The notes below the pieces were generated by a model, which was given only the letters and a program-made list of their open reading frames with translations, was not told the origin of the DNA and did not search any database. DNA of 48,857 nt from a bacterium (GTDB lineage Bacteria > Desulfobacterota > JAPLJL01). Location: NCBI GenBank assembly GCA_028713675.1, contig JAQTNV010000025.1:1-48857 (forward strand), written 5' to 3'. Shown here piece by piece: positions 26,291 to 34,214 of the stretch. The position numbers were made by a program, and so were the translations under genes. The stretch's first letter is position 1, and each line of letters begins with the position of its first letter.

Positions 26291-26347
26291 GTAGGGCAAG
26301 GCTTTAGCCTTGCAAACAAACTGGGTAGCCGCAGACTTCAGTCAGCG
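26291..26347. repeat. two GTAG-stem-TTTA-type hairpins in the divergent HD-GYP/GGDEF spacer
   Basis: The first is GTAG at 26291 followed by GCAAGGC (26296-26302), loop TTTA, GCCTTGC (26307-26313). The second, degenerate, is GTAGC then CGCAGAC (26330-26336), loop TTCA, GTCAGCG (26341-26347) with one mismatch. They lie in the 241-nt spacer between the HD-GYP and GGDEF genes. Confidence 0.7.
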
Positions 26348-26426
26348 TTCCTGGGTTTTATCTACTCCTGACACCGAAAACAAAGAAGCTTGATTTTGTC
26401 CGGCCATTATTGTATCAAAGAGCAGC

Positions 26427-27473
26427 ATGACCAATCGTTTTAAGCGCCCGGCTGATCACAAGGAATCGGATTTCAAGGTCTTCCACGAGATCGGCAAAAC
26501 CCTGACTTCCACCCTGGATCTCAAGGAGGTTTTGACCAAGATCATGGATAAGATCAATGAACTCATGCATCCCCGCAACTGGTCCCTGCTCCTGGTGGAC
26601 GAGGGAAGGCGCGAACTCTATTTTGAAATCGTGGTGGGAGCTTCTTCGGAGAGTCTGAAAAATATGCGGATCCAGTTCGGGGAAGGAATCGTGGGGTGGG
26701 TGGCGGAGAACCGGGAGCCGATTTTCCTTTCCGATGTCAGCGGCGATTCCCGCTTCAACCCCCGAATTGACGACCTTCTGGGGTTCACCACCCATTCGAT
26801 CCTCTGCGCCCCCATGATCAGCAAGGACCGGGTCCTGGGGGTGATCGAGCTCGTCAACGACGGGGCCCGGGGGAAGTTCAGCACCGAGGACCTCCAGCTG
26901 CTTTCCACCCTGGCGGATTACGCCGCCATCGCCATCGAAAACGCCAAGTATTTTCAGAAAATCCAGGAACTCACGATCACTGATGACGTCACCGAACTTA
27001 ACAACTCCCGCTTTCTTTACCAGGCCCTCGACCGTGAAATAAAGCGGTCCCGGCGTTACCGGAAGCAATTCTGCCTGATTTTCATCGATCTCGATTATTT
27101 CAAAAAAGTGAACGACAAGTACGGCCACCTGGCCGGAAGCCACCTGCTCCGGGAGTTCGGCGATGTCCTGCGCCAGACCCTCCGGGATGTGGATATCATC
27201 GCCCGTTACGGCGGGGATGAATTCGTCATCATCCTTCCGGAAACCACCCCGAACCGGGGGTTCAAAGCGGCCCACCGCATCCGGGAGGCGCTTAATCAGC
27301 ACGAGTTCCATCCCGAACGGAGCTTGACCTTGAAAATAACCGCCAGCTTTGGGGTCTCCACCTATCCGGAAGACGCCCAGTCCGCCCTGGATATCATCCG
27401 GGCCGCCGACCAGGCGATGTACAGGGTAAAGCAGTCAACCCGGGACGGAGTCAAGGTCGCGGGCAAAGACTAA
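26427..27473 (+). CDS. GAF-GGDEF diguanylate cyclase
   Basis: A 348-residue cytoplasmic enzyme predicted to make cyclic di-GMP from two GTP. A GAF domain (about 15-175; GEGIVGWVAENREPIFLSDV) would sense a small ligand. The GGDEF domain (about 190-345) begins TDDVTELNNSRFL, has FIDLDYFKKVNDKYGH for Mg/GTP binding and an intact active-site GGDEF at residues 262-266. An RxxD product-inhibition site (RDVD) sits five residues before it, so the enzyme should be active and feedback-controlled. The end ASFGVSTYP...AADQAMYRVKQ is typical. Paired head to head with the HD-GYP gene. Confidence 0.94.
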   Translation: MTNRFKRPADHKESDFKVFHEIGKTLTSTLDLKEVLTKIMDKINELMHPRNWSLLLVDEGRRELYFEIVVGASSESLKNMRIQFGEGIVGWVAENREPIFLSDVSGDSRFNPRIDDLLGFTTHSILCAPMISKDRVLGVIELVNDGARGKFSTEDLQLLSTLADYAAIAIENAKYFQKIQELTITDDVTELNNSRFLYQALDREIKRSRRYRKQFCLIFIDLDYFKKVNDKYGHLAGSHLLREFGDVLRQTLRDVDIIARYGGDEFVIILPETTPNRGFKAAHRIREALNQHEFHPERSLTLKITASFGVSTYPEDAQSALDIIRAADQAMYRVKQSTRDGVKVAGKD

Positions 27474-27568
27474 AGAAACTGGAGTTTCAGGATTCGGGAA
27501 GGCGATAAAGCTTCTGAAGCAAACCGCCGGTCTGCTGAACTAATTTACCAGCTTACCAACTCACAAAC

Positions 27569-28972
27569 TTACTGCTTTTTAGCACGTTCTTCCGCCAGGT
27601 GGCGGATCTCCATAATTCTTTTCTTCTTTTTCAGGAGTTTTAAAGGTTCCCTGGCGCTCTGAGGGGTCTCCAGCCAGTCCCGCGTGGCCCGGATATAGGT
27701 TGAACTGACGACCGCCTTGATCGCGAGTTGGACGTCGGGGATGGCTTTCATGGCCAGATTGGCCATGGTGCCCAGGTCCTGCACTGTATACCGGTTCCGG
27801 TAGAATCCCAGGGTTTTCCTGCCTCCCTCCAGGGGGATCAGCTCCCAGGAACCGGAATTGACGAATTTATCCCCCTGGAGATATTTCCAATTTATTTTCT
27901 GCCCGGGGAAAAATTCCTGGCTCAGCCGGTATTTTGTTTTTTTGGAAAGAATCGGAAGCTGAATCGTCAGCTTGTACTCCACTTCCCCGGTATTTCCCGC
28001 CTGCTTGACCCACTCGGCCTTGTCCACCGTAGGCAGGTATATTCCATACTGGGGGTAATCCGCCACTTCCTGGTAAACCTGTTCCGGGGGCAAATTGAAG
28101 ATGCTCCAGTTGGTCACCAGCGGCTGAACGCCGTTCGCAATTTCTTCCGGGGTGGGATTTTCGAAAAGGAGCACCGGTCCCCGGGAAGAAAGGGCGATCA
28201 GGGTCTCGACCGGGGTTTTGACCAGGTCGGTGCGGGACTCGGGGGTGGCAGGCGGCGGGGCGGGCTGGTTTTTCTCGATCTGTTCTTTCAGCTTCTTTAC
28301 GAACACCGAAGCGGTGGACATGCTGATCATCATATCCAGAACCGGTTCGCTCTCCAGAAATTTCCGGAGGAGAAGATGCTGGGGAACGGCCCAGGCGGCG
28401 TAGAAGAACATCGTCTTCTTCCCGCCTGCCGCGGGGAAAAGCTCCATGTATCCGAAGGTCTTCTTGATGTCGCCCCCGGTTCCGACCCAATCAATCCGGC
28501 GGGGGGGATCCAGTCTCTGCGCCACCGAATAATTGATCGTGGTATGGATGAATCCGAGCTTGAACCCGATCGTGTAATCCACGTCCACCCGGTTGCCCGT
28601 GACCTTGGAGATGGCTTTTTCGGTCTGGGGCACCCATTCGGGGAAGCGGGAAAAATCCGAGAGCGTTTTCCAGACCTCTTCCGGGGGAGCGTTGATTATG
28701 GCTCCCGCGGCCACCAGCCAGGGAATGTCGCCTTTGGTGGTTTCATCCACGACGACAATTTCGCCCCGCTGCAGAATGGATTCGAGCGTGGCCATATCCA
28801 CGCCCTTGGTCAGGACCGACCGGTGCAGGGTCAGATTCATCATCCGGTCCAGTTCGGATTCCTCGGCCCGGGCCTGCCCGGCCGGGAAAAAACAGATGAT
28901 GAGGCTCAGGAAAATAAAAACCGGAAGTAAAACAGCCTGCGCCCGCCGAAAAACCGGATGGGAATCCCGCAT
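27569..28972 (-). CDS. exported protein with two START-like (SRPBCC) domains
   Basis: A 467-residue protein with a long signal peptide (VLLPVFIFLSLIICFFPAGQ, cleavage after ARA). Two domains of the SRPBCC/polyketide-cyclase fold follow, about 65-215 and 255-415. Each has the helix-strand opening (PPEEVWKTLSDFSRFPEWVP and PPEQVYQEVADYPQYGIYLP) and the late strands with TMFFYAAWAVP and TLGFYRNRYTV, so it is an internal duplication. The fold forms a hydrophobic cavity for lipids and similar ligands. It ends in a basic helix. It is the last gene of the TRAP-TatT block, 131 nt after tatP with GGAGG 5 nt before the ATG. A periplasmic lipid-binding or acceptor role is inferred. Confidence 0.8.
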   Translation of the reverse strand: MRDSHPVFRRAQAVLLPVFIFLSLIICFFPAGQARAEESELDRMMNLTLHRSVLTKGVDMATLESILQRGEIVVVDETTKGDIPWLVAAGAIINAPPEEVWKTLSDFSRFPEWVPQTEKAISKVTGNRVDVDYTIGFKLGFIHTTINYSVAQRLDPPRRIDWVGTGGDIKKTFGYMELFPAAGGKKTMFFYAAWAVPQHLLLRKFLESEPVLDMMISMSTASVFVKKLKEQIEKNQPAPPPATPESRTDLVKTPVETLIALSSRGPVLLFENPTPEEIANGVQPLVTNWSIFNLPPEQVYQEVADYPQYGIYLPTVDKAEWVKQAGNTGEVEYKLTIQLPILSKKTKYRLSQEFFPGQKINWKYLQGDKFVNSGSWELIPLEGGRKTLGFYRNRYTVQDLGTMANLAMKAIPDVQLAIKAVVSSTYIRATRDWLETPQSAREPLKLLKKKKRIMEIRHLAEERAKKQ

Positions 28973-29103
28973 TTTTCCTCCTGTGATTAAGCCCTTCGAC
29001 TTCCCCGGTTCAAAGCCTGGGAGACTCCCGGCGGTGCTCCGGGTTGCTCCTGAGCGTTGCCTTGGTCACGAAGGGCATTTCCGAACGCTTTCGAATTAAG
29101 AAA

Positions 29104-30192
29104 TTATTTTTTATTCGCACCGGTTACGACCCGGTACTGCTGCAGGACGTTGAGCACGCCGGCCAGGAGCCAGCGGGGATAATATATATCTGCGAATTTA
29201 TCGAAGAGTTTGCCGGAATCCGATTTGATCTTTTTCAGGAAATCCGGGTCGGCGTCATATTCAACCAGACCGTATTTCCTCAGCCCCGCGCAGGCCTTCT
29301 CCTCGTCGTTCCTGATCACCTGCCGGAGACTGGAGACGGCTTTCTGGAAAGCTTCCCGGATGATTTGCTGATAATTGGGGGGCAGGGTGTCAAAGACCTT
29401 CTGGTCAATCAGGATCGCCCCCGGGGAAAAACTCCCCTTGAATTTGGACATATACTTGAGCTGGGTATGCCACTGCAGGCCGATGGTGGTATAGCAGGTT
29501 CCGTAAACTAGGTTGACCAGACCGGTCTGCAAAGAGATGAGAACGTCGGTCAAGGGCAGGGGGGTAAAGTTATTTGCCCCCATCATTTTATAATACTCAT
29601 CTTCGAGAGGCTCGCCGCTCAGGGACCAGGTCCAGGCCTTGACCCTGCTGAAATCGGTTTCGTTCCGAAGAGGGGCTTTACTGAAGGTGCGGGCGAAGCC
29701 GATATCCGCCAGGCCCAGATTGACAAAACCTTTTTCGGAGAACAACTTGTCAATCGTGACCGTCATGCGATTCAAGACATAGTCGGCTTCCTCGTAATTG
29801 TTGAAAAGCATAGGCAGGGCGAAAATCCTCATATCCGGGGCGATTTTTCCCGCCCCCATCAGGGTAAAAACCGCTCCCTGAAGCTGTCCCAGGCGAATTT
29901 TCATGATCATATCCGGTTCGTCACCCAGGACCGCCCCGAAATACCAGACAAATTTCACCTGGCCGTTGGTTTTTGCCAATACCTCTCTGCTCGCCTGCTT
30001 GGCGGTGTCGCCCCAGCTCGAATTTTCCGGGGCGATGGTACCGAGCTTGAGCAGGTACTTGGCTTCGGCTTTCCGGGGTTCTTCAGCCCGGGCTTTCCCG
30101 GCCGGGGAAAAAAACAGCCCCGGAACCAGGAAAAGAAAAAATAAAAAGCCGGTGGTTTCCCACCGGCGTAAATGCGAACGGAAACTAAACAT
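29104..30192 (-). CDS. TRAP transporter substrate-binding protein, TatP/DctP-like (second copy)
   Basis: A 362-residue periplasmic binding protein. Signal peptide FLFFLFLVPGLFFSPAGKA, then the DctP fold: LKLGTIAPENSSWGDTAKQA, FGAVLGDEPDMIMKIRLGQL, FALPMLFNNYEEADYVLNRM, and FTPLPLTDVLISLQTGLVN. Canonical DctP proteins hold a carboxylate-binding Arg in GLKxR; here the corresponding RVKAWTW has Trp, so a carboxylate ligand is unlikely. The ATG at 30192 is chosen because it gives the signal peptide; no good ribosome site precedes it. It lies 31 nt after its paralogue, closely similar over the whole mature length. Confidence 0.9.
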   Translation of the reverse strand: MFSFRSHLRRWETTGFLFFLFLVPGLFFSPAGKARAEEPRKAEAKYLLKLGTIAPENSSWGDTAKQASREVLAKTNGQVKFVWYFGAVLGDEPDMIMKIRLGQLQGAVFTLMGAGKIAPDMRIFALPMLFNNYEEADYVLNRMTVTIDKLFSEKGFVNLGLADIGFARTFSKAPLRNETDFSRVKAWTWSLSGEPLEDEYYKMMGANNFTPLPLTDVLISLQTGLVNLVYGTCYTTIGLQWHTQLKYMSKFKGSFSPGAILIDQKVFDTLPPNYQQIIREAFQKAVSSLRQVIRNDEEKACAGLRKYGLVEYDADPDFLKKIKSDSGKLFDKFADIYYPRWLLAGVLNVLQQYRVVTGANKK

Positions 30193-30223
30193 TATTGGTT
30201 CAGTCAGAGACCGGGAAAAATCT

Positions 30224-31297
30224 CTACTTGTTCGTGCCTTTTTCCACCCGGTATTGCTGGAGAATGTTAAGCACACCGGCCAGGAGCCAGCGGGGATAAT
30301 ACTGGTCGGCGAATTTGTCATAGAGCGTGAGAGCGTTGGCCCTGATCTTTTTAAAATATTCCGGATCGACATCGTACCCGACAATGCCGTATTTTTTCAA
30401 ACCCGCGCAGGCTTTTTCCTCGTCCTGGCGGATCATGTTCCGGAGTTCAGGGATGAATTTCTGACAGGTTTCCTTGACGATCTTCTGATATTCCGGGGGC
30501 AGGGTATCGAAAACCTTCTTGTCCACCAGAATGGCTCCCGGTGAAAAAGCGGTTTTATACTCGGTCATGTATTTGACCTGGGTATGCCACTGCAGGCCGA
30601 GCGTGGAATAACAGGTCCCGAAGACCGAATTGACCAGGCCGGTCTGCAGGGAGGTCAGGACCTCGGTCATGGGCAGAGGGGTAAAGGTTTTCACCCCGAT
30701 CATGCGATAGGCCTCGTCCACCATGGGCTCCCCGGCCCAGGACCAGGCTTTAATCTTGTCCAGGTCAGCCTCACCCCGCATCGGAATTTTGCTGAAGGTG
30801 CGGGCGAAACCGATGTCCACCAGGCCGAGATTGATAAAACCTTTTTCGAGAAAGATCTTGTCAATCGTAACGGCCATTTTGGTTAAGACATAGTCGGCCT
30901 CATCGTATCCGTTGAAAAGGAAGGGGAGGGCGAAGACCTTCATCTCCGGGGCGATTTTTCCCGCTCCCATGAGGGTGAAAACGGCGCCCTGGAGCTGGCC
31001 CAGGCGGATCTTCCGGATCATGTCCGGTTCATCACCCATTACCGCCCCGAAATACCAGGTGATTTTCACCTGGCCATGGGTTTTTTCTTCGATATCGCGG
31101 GAAGTCGCCTTGGCGCTGTCGCCCCAGCTAGAATTCTCCGGGGCGATGGTTCCGAGCTTCATCACAAATTTGGCCGGGGATTTGGCGGGTTCTTCCGCCT
31201 TCAGGCTCAGGGAGAAAAGGAAAAACAATCCCAGGCTGAAAATCGCCGAGCCGAGAAGAAAATGCACGCCTATTTTTCTTATCTGTTTCTTTTCCAT
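30224..31297 (-). CDS. TRAP transporter substrate-binding protein, TatP/DctP-like (first copy)
   Basis: A 357-residue paralogue of the protein encoded just downstream. Signal peptide (LLGSAIFSLGLFFLFSLSLKA) and DctP fold with MKLGTIAPENSSWGDSAKA, FGAVMGDEPDMIRKIRLGQL, FALPFLFNGYDEADYVLTKM and LPMTEVLTSLQTGLVNSVFG. The position of the canonical binding Arg reads KIKAWSWAGEP, again without Arg. In Treponema pallidum the related TatP works beside the TPR lipoprotein TatT, and the pair is proposed to handle a hydrophobic ligand. Here tatT lies 55 nt upstream in the same operon. GGAG in GGAGAAATTAATAATG serves as the ribosome site. Confidence 0.92.
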   Translation of the reverse strand: MEKKQIRKIGVHFLLGSAIFSLGLFFLFSLSLKAEEPAKSPAKFVMKLGTIAPENSSWGDSAKATSRDIEEKTHGQVKITWYFGAVMGDEPDMIRKIRLGQLQGAVFTLMGAGKIAPEMKVFALPFLFNGYDEADYVLTKMAVTIDKIFLEKGFINLGLVDIGFARTFSKIPMRGEADLDKIKAWSWAGEPMVDEAYRMIGVKTFTPLPMTEVLTSLQTGLVNSVFGTCYSTLGLQWHTQVKYMTEYKTAFSPGAILVDKKVFDTLPPEYQKIVKETCQKFIPELRNMIRQDEEKACAGLKKYGIVGYDVDPEYFKKIRANALTLYDKFADQYYPRWLLAGVLNILQQYRVEKGTNK

Positions 31298-31352
31298 TAT
31301 TAATTTCTCCTGTAAAGACCGCTATAAATATCTCTGGTAATGACCGCGGCTT

Positions 31353-32234
31353 CTAGAAGTAGCGGCCTTTCTGTTCGAGGAGAATCCGGGTTTTGATTTT
31401 CGCCAGCCCGTTGACGGCGGCCATTGACGGAATGGAGTCGTCCGGGGCATCGAGAATCTTCTTGATGGTCTTGTCGAAAAGCTCCTCGTCTTTGAGCAGG
31501 GTGGCGTAATACTTGGCGTAGAAATAATCGGCGATCAGCCACTCGGCCTTTTCCCCGTTCTGTTTCTTGACGATCCGCGTAACCGCGTCAAATTCCTTCT
31601 GGGCTTTTTCCGCCCCGCCGCCCATCATCGCCGGGAACTGGGAGTAGTAGGCGGCAAAGAACATGTGCGGACCTCCGTTCCAGAAGGTATCGTCCAGTTC
31701 CACGGTCCGGGATAAAAGGGCCATGATGTTGGGAATGTCGAAAAGGGATTCGGTGTCGCGGGTGGAAAGGTTCATATAGGCGGCCCAGGACGCGGCGGTC
31801 CAGAAGAGGGCGTCCATATCTCTCTTTTTCAGCTTTTTCGCCGCTTCGGACATGGGCTTCCCTTTGGCCAGGGCTTTCTTGAAGCCGCTGTTCATATTGA
31901 GGGCTTTGAGGCCGTAGTCGCGGCCGATTTTGTAAAGAACCCGGGCCCGCTCAGGATCTTTATCCTCAACAAAACCCAGGGCGTAAGCGGTGTAAAACTC
32001 CGACGCGGCTACGAGAAAATATCGGTTGTCGGGAGCGAAGGCGGAAAGGCCAGAGAGGATAAGCAGGAGGCCCGGGGCGCCTTCACCCAGGACCATCGGA
32101 TCCTTGCTGCTCATGGCCGCTGTGATCGCGGAGTCGAAGATCGGGGTGGCCGCGCCCATTCCCGTCCGGATAAAACCGGCGCACCCGGACGTGGTCAAAA
32201 CCAGGAATGCAATAACGGTTACCAACTTTTTCAT
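31353..32234 (-). CDS. tatT: TRAP transporter TatT component (TPR lipoprotein)
   Basis: A 293-residue lipoprotein. The signal ends in VLTTSGCAGF, a good lipobox, so Cys19 should be lipidated. The rest is all-helical in the manner of TatT, the T. pallidum Tp0956 family: ATPIFDSAITAAMSSKDPMV, APGLLLILSGLSAFAPDNRY, TAYALGFVEDKDPERARVLY, then RDYGLKALNMNSGFKKALA and WTAASWAAYMNLSTRDTESL. In T. pallidum TatT forms a trimer with pores and binds TatP. The ATG at 32234 has GGAGG 7 nt upstream; a start ten codons earlier would spoil the signal. It lies between the permease and the two P-component genes, as expected for a TPAT operon. Confidence 0.92.
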   Translation of the reverse strand: MKKLVTVIAFLVLTTSGCAGFIRTGMGAATPIFDSAITAAMSSKDPMVLGEGAPGLLLILSGLSAFAPDNRYFLVAASEFYTAYALGFVEDKDPERARVLYKIGRDYGLKALNMNSGFKKALAKGKPMSEAAKKLKKRDMDALFWTAASWAAYMNLSTRDTESLFDIPNIMALLSRTVELDDTFWNGGPHMFFAAYYSQFPAMMGGGAEKAQKEFDAVTRIVKKQNGEKAEWLIADYFYAKYYATLLKDEELFDKTIKKILDAPDDSIPSMAAVNGLAKIKTRILLEQKGRYF

Positions 32235-32306
32235 CGGATTTCCTCCTTGGTTATGTTTAGTCATGGATTATTTTAACTTTTCACGCCCGGGTGTCAATAA
32301 ATAATT

Positions 32307-33590
32307 TTATTGGACCTTGGAATATTTCAACAGGATCAAACTGAGCGACGGAATGTAGGTAACGATAAGCAAGGTGATGACATAAATAATCAGAAACGGC
32401 CACACCGAGCCCCAAAGATAAGGAATAGATTTTTTAAAGCGGAAACTGGAAATGAACAGATTGACGCCCACCGGCGGGGTGGAATAGCCGATCTCCAGGT
32501 TGAGGAGAAAAATTATTCCCAGGTGGATGGGATCGACCCCGTAGAAATGAGCGATCGGCAGGATAATGGGGACCACGATGATCAAGGCCGAAAAGATATC
32601 CATCAGGCAGCCCACGATCAGGAGAAATCCGTTCAGGGCCAGGAGGAAGGTCAGGTGGCTGGTGATGTGGGTTTTGATCACCGCGAAAAGCTTCATCGGC
32701 ACTTGCTGATCCACCAGGAAATTGGTGAACCCCATGGCGGTGCAGAGGATAATCAGGATCCCACCGATCAGGATCATGCTTTCTTTCATCAGGCGGCCCA
32801 GCTGTTTGAGCTTGATGTCCCGCTTGATGAAAATCTCCACCACCGCTACATAAAAGGTGGTGACCGCCGCTGCTTCGCTGGCGGTAAAGATCCCGCCGTA
32901 GATTCCCCCCAGAATAATGATCGGAACGGGAATCTCCCAGGCGCAGTCTACCAACGAAGACCACATTATGGGCAAGGTAATTTTTTCCCGGACAATTTTC
33001 TTCTGCCGGGCAGTGGAAAAAATACTGTAGATGGAGAGCAGGACCACCAGCAGAATCCCGGGCAGGAGCCCGGCCACAAACAGCTTGTCCACGCTGGAGG
33101 AAGACACCATTCCGTAAATGATGATCGGCAGGCTGGGGGGGAAAAGAAGGCCCAGGCTGCCGGAGGTGGTGATCAGGCCCATGGAAAATTTATCGGGGTA
33201 ATTGTCATCCTGCATGGCGTTGTACAGGATCGCGCCCACGGCGATGATGGTAACCCCGGAAGCCCCGGTCAGGGCGGTAAAGACGGCGCAGGTAACCAGG
33301 CCGACAATGGAGAGCCCGCCGGGGAGCCAGCCCAGAAAAGCCCGGGAAAGATTAACCATGCGGATCGGGGCTTTGGATTCGGCCAGCAGAAAACCGGCGA
33401 AAGTGAAGAGGGGGATGGCGATGACCGCCGGGGCGGAGGCCAGCCGGTAAGCCTCGGTGAAGATCGCCGCGGAGCTGACATCGGCGATAAAATAGAACAA
33501 AATCAGCGACATCCCCCCCATGAAAATAAAGAGGGGGAGCCCCGTGAACATCAGGATCATGAAAAAAACAATGAGGATGGTAGCCAACAT
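32307..33590 (-). CDS. dctM: TRAP transporter large permease, DctM-like
   Basis: A 427-residue inner-membrane protein of the DctM/TRAP-M family, the Na+-coupled transport subunit, with about a dozen spans. Typical segments are FMILMFTGLPLFIFMGGMSL, IPLFTFAGFLLAESKAPIRM, LTGASGVTIIAVGAILYNAM, TTSGSLGLLFPPSLPIIIYG and IFLLNLEIGYSTPPVGVNLF. Only 13 nt separate it from the small permease gene upstream. No fusion of Q and M. It should use the TatP proteins as ligand donors rather than a canonical DctP. Confidence 0.94.
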   Translation of the reverse strand: MLATILIVFFMILMFTGLPLFIFMGGMSLILFYFIADVSSAAIFTEAYRLASAPAVIAIPLFTFAGFLLAESKAPIRMVNLSRAFLGWLPGGLSIVGLVTCAVFTALTGASGVTIIAVGAILYNAMQDDNYPDKFSMGLITTSGSLGLLFPPSLPIIIYGMVSSSSVDKLFVAGLLPGILLVVLLSIYSIFSTARQKKIVREKITLPIMWSSLVDCAWEIPVPIIILGGIYGGIFTASEAAAVTTFYVAVVEIFIKRDIKLKQLGRLMKESMILIGGILIILCTAMGFTNFLVDQQVPMKLFAVIKTHITSHLTFLLALNGFLLIVGCLMDIFSALIIVVPIILPIAHFYGVDPIHLGIIFLLNLEIGYSTPPVGVNLFISSFRFKKSIPYLWGSVWPFLIIYVITLLIVTYIPSLSLILLKYSKVQ

Positions 33591-33603
33591 ATAATTTCAG
33601 AAC

Positions 33604-34113
33604 TTACTGATTTTGTTCCTTTATTAGTTCCCCGAGCAGATAAGAGATCCCGTTCAGGATAAAACGGAGCGAGATCACCCCGAAGGAAATCGGGTAAATC
33701 ACCAGGACTTTCCAGACCGGGATTCTCAGAGAGGAAAAAACCTCGTTATATTCCTTCTCCATCTGCAGAAATTTGAGGGAGGCTAGAATCAATAAAATCG
33801 AGACGATGGCGCCGATCAGATTCAGAAGTCCTTCGCTGTATTTGTTGATCCGCGGGGGGAAAAGGCGGTTGATCACGTCAATCCGGATGGAACGGTCATC
33901 GCGGATGCCGAGGCTGGCGCCGATCAGGCCGACCCAGACCACCAGGTGACGGAGAACCTCGTCACCCCAGGCAAAGCCGAAATTGAAGAAATTACGGCAG
34001 AAGACCTGGAAAAACGCCAGCAGGGCCATGAAGCCCAGGATGGAAACCAACGAGACGGATTCCGCCCAGGAAATACCCAGGTCTATTTTTCGAATGAATT
34101 TCAGAAACGGCAA
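33604..34113 (-). CDS. dctQ: TRAP transporter small permease, DctQ-like
   Basis: A 169-residue inner-membrane protein with four spans, the Q subunit that scaffolds DctM. Family features: SILGFMALLAFFQVFCRNFF, FAWGDEVLRHLVVWVGLIGA with the conserved E-x(3)-R/H-x(4)-W pattern, and SLGIRDDRSIRIDVINRLFP. Start is TTG at 34113 with GGGGGAG at 8-nt spacing; no ATG gives the full first span. First gene of the operon, directly behind a strong candidate promoter, and divergent from mtaB. Confidence 0.9.
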   Translation of the reverse strand: MPFLKFIRKIDLGISWAESVSLVSILGFMALLAFFQVFCRNFFNFGFAWGDEVLRHLVVWVGLIGASLGIRDDRSIRIDVINRLFPPRINKYSEGLLNLIGAIVSILLILASLKFLQMEKEYNEVFSSLRIPVWKVLVIYPISFGVISLRFILNGISYLLGELIKEQNQ

Positions 34114-34149
34114 ATCCGGCTCTCCCCCTTCCAGCTGATTAGTCTGATG

Positions 34150-34178
34150 ATATTATTATCCTAATAAATAAAGGTCAA
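34150..34178 (-). promoter_or_regulatory. candidate sigma70 promoter of the TRAP-TatT operon
   Basis: On the minus strand TTGACC (34173-34178), a 17-nt spacer and TAATAT (34150-34155). Predicted start about 30 nt before the dctQ TTG. Good match for both boxes. Confidence 0.6.
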
Positions 34179-34214
34179 GAGAAATTTGGCACGGAAACAA
34201 ACTGTTGGGTGAAT

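Noticed and set aside
32310..33662. 450-codon open frame opposite dctM
   Set aside because: His/Gln/Asp-rich product typical of the complement of a hydrophobic protein gene.
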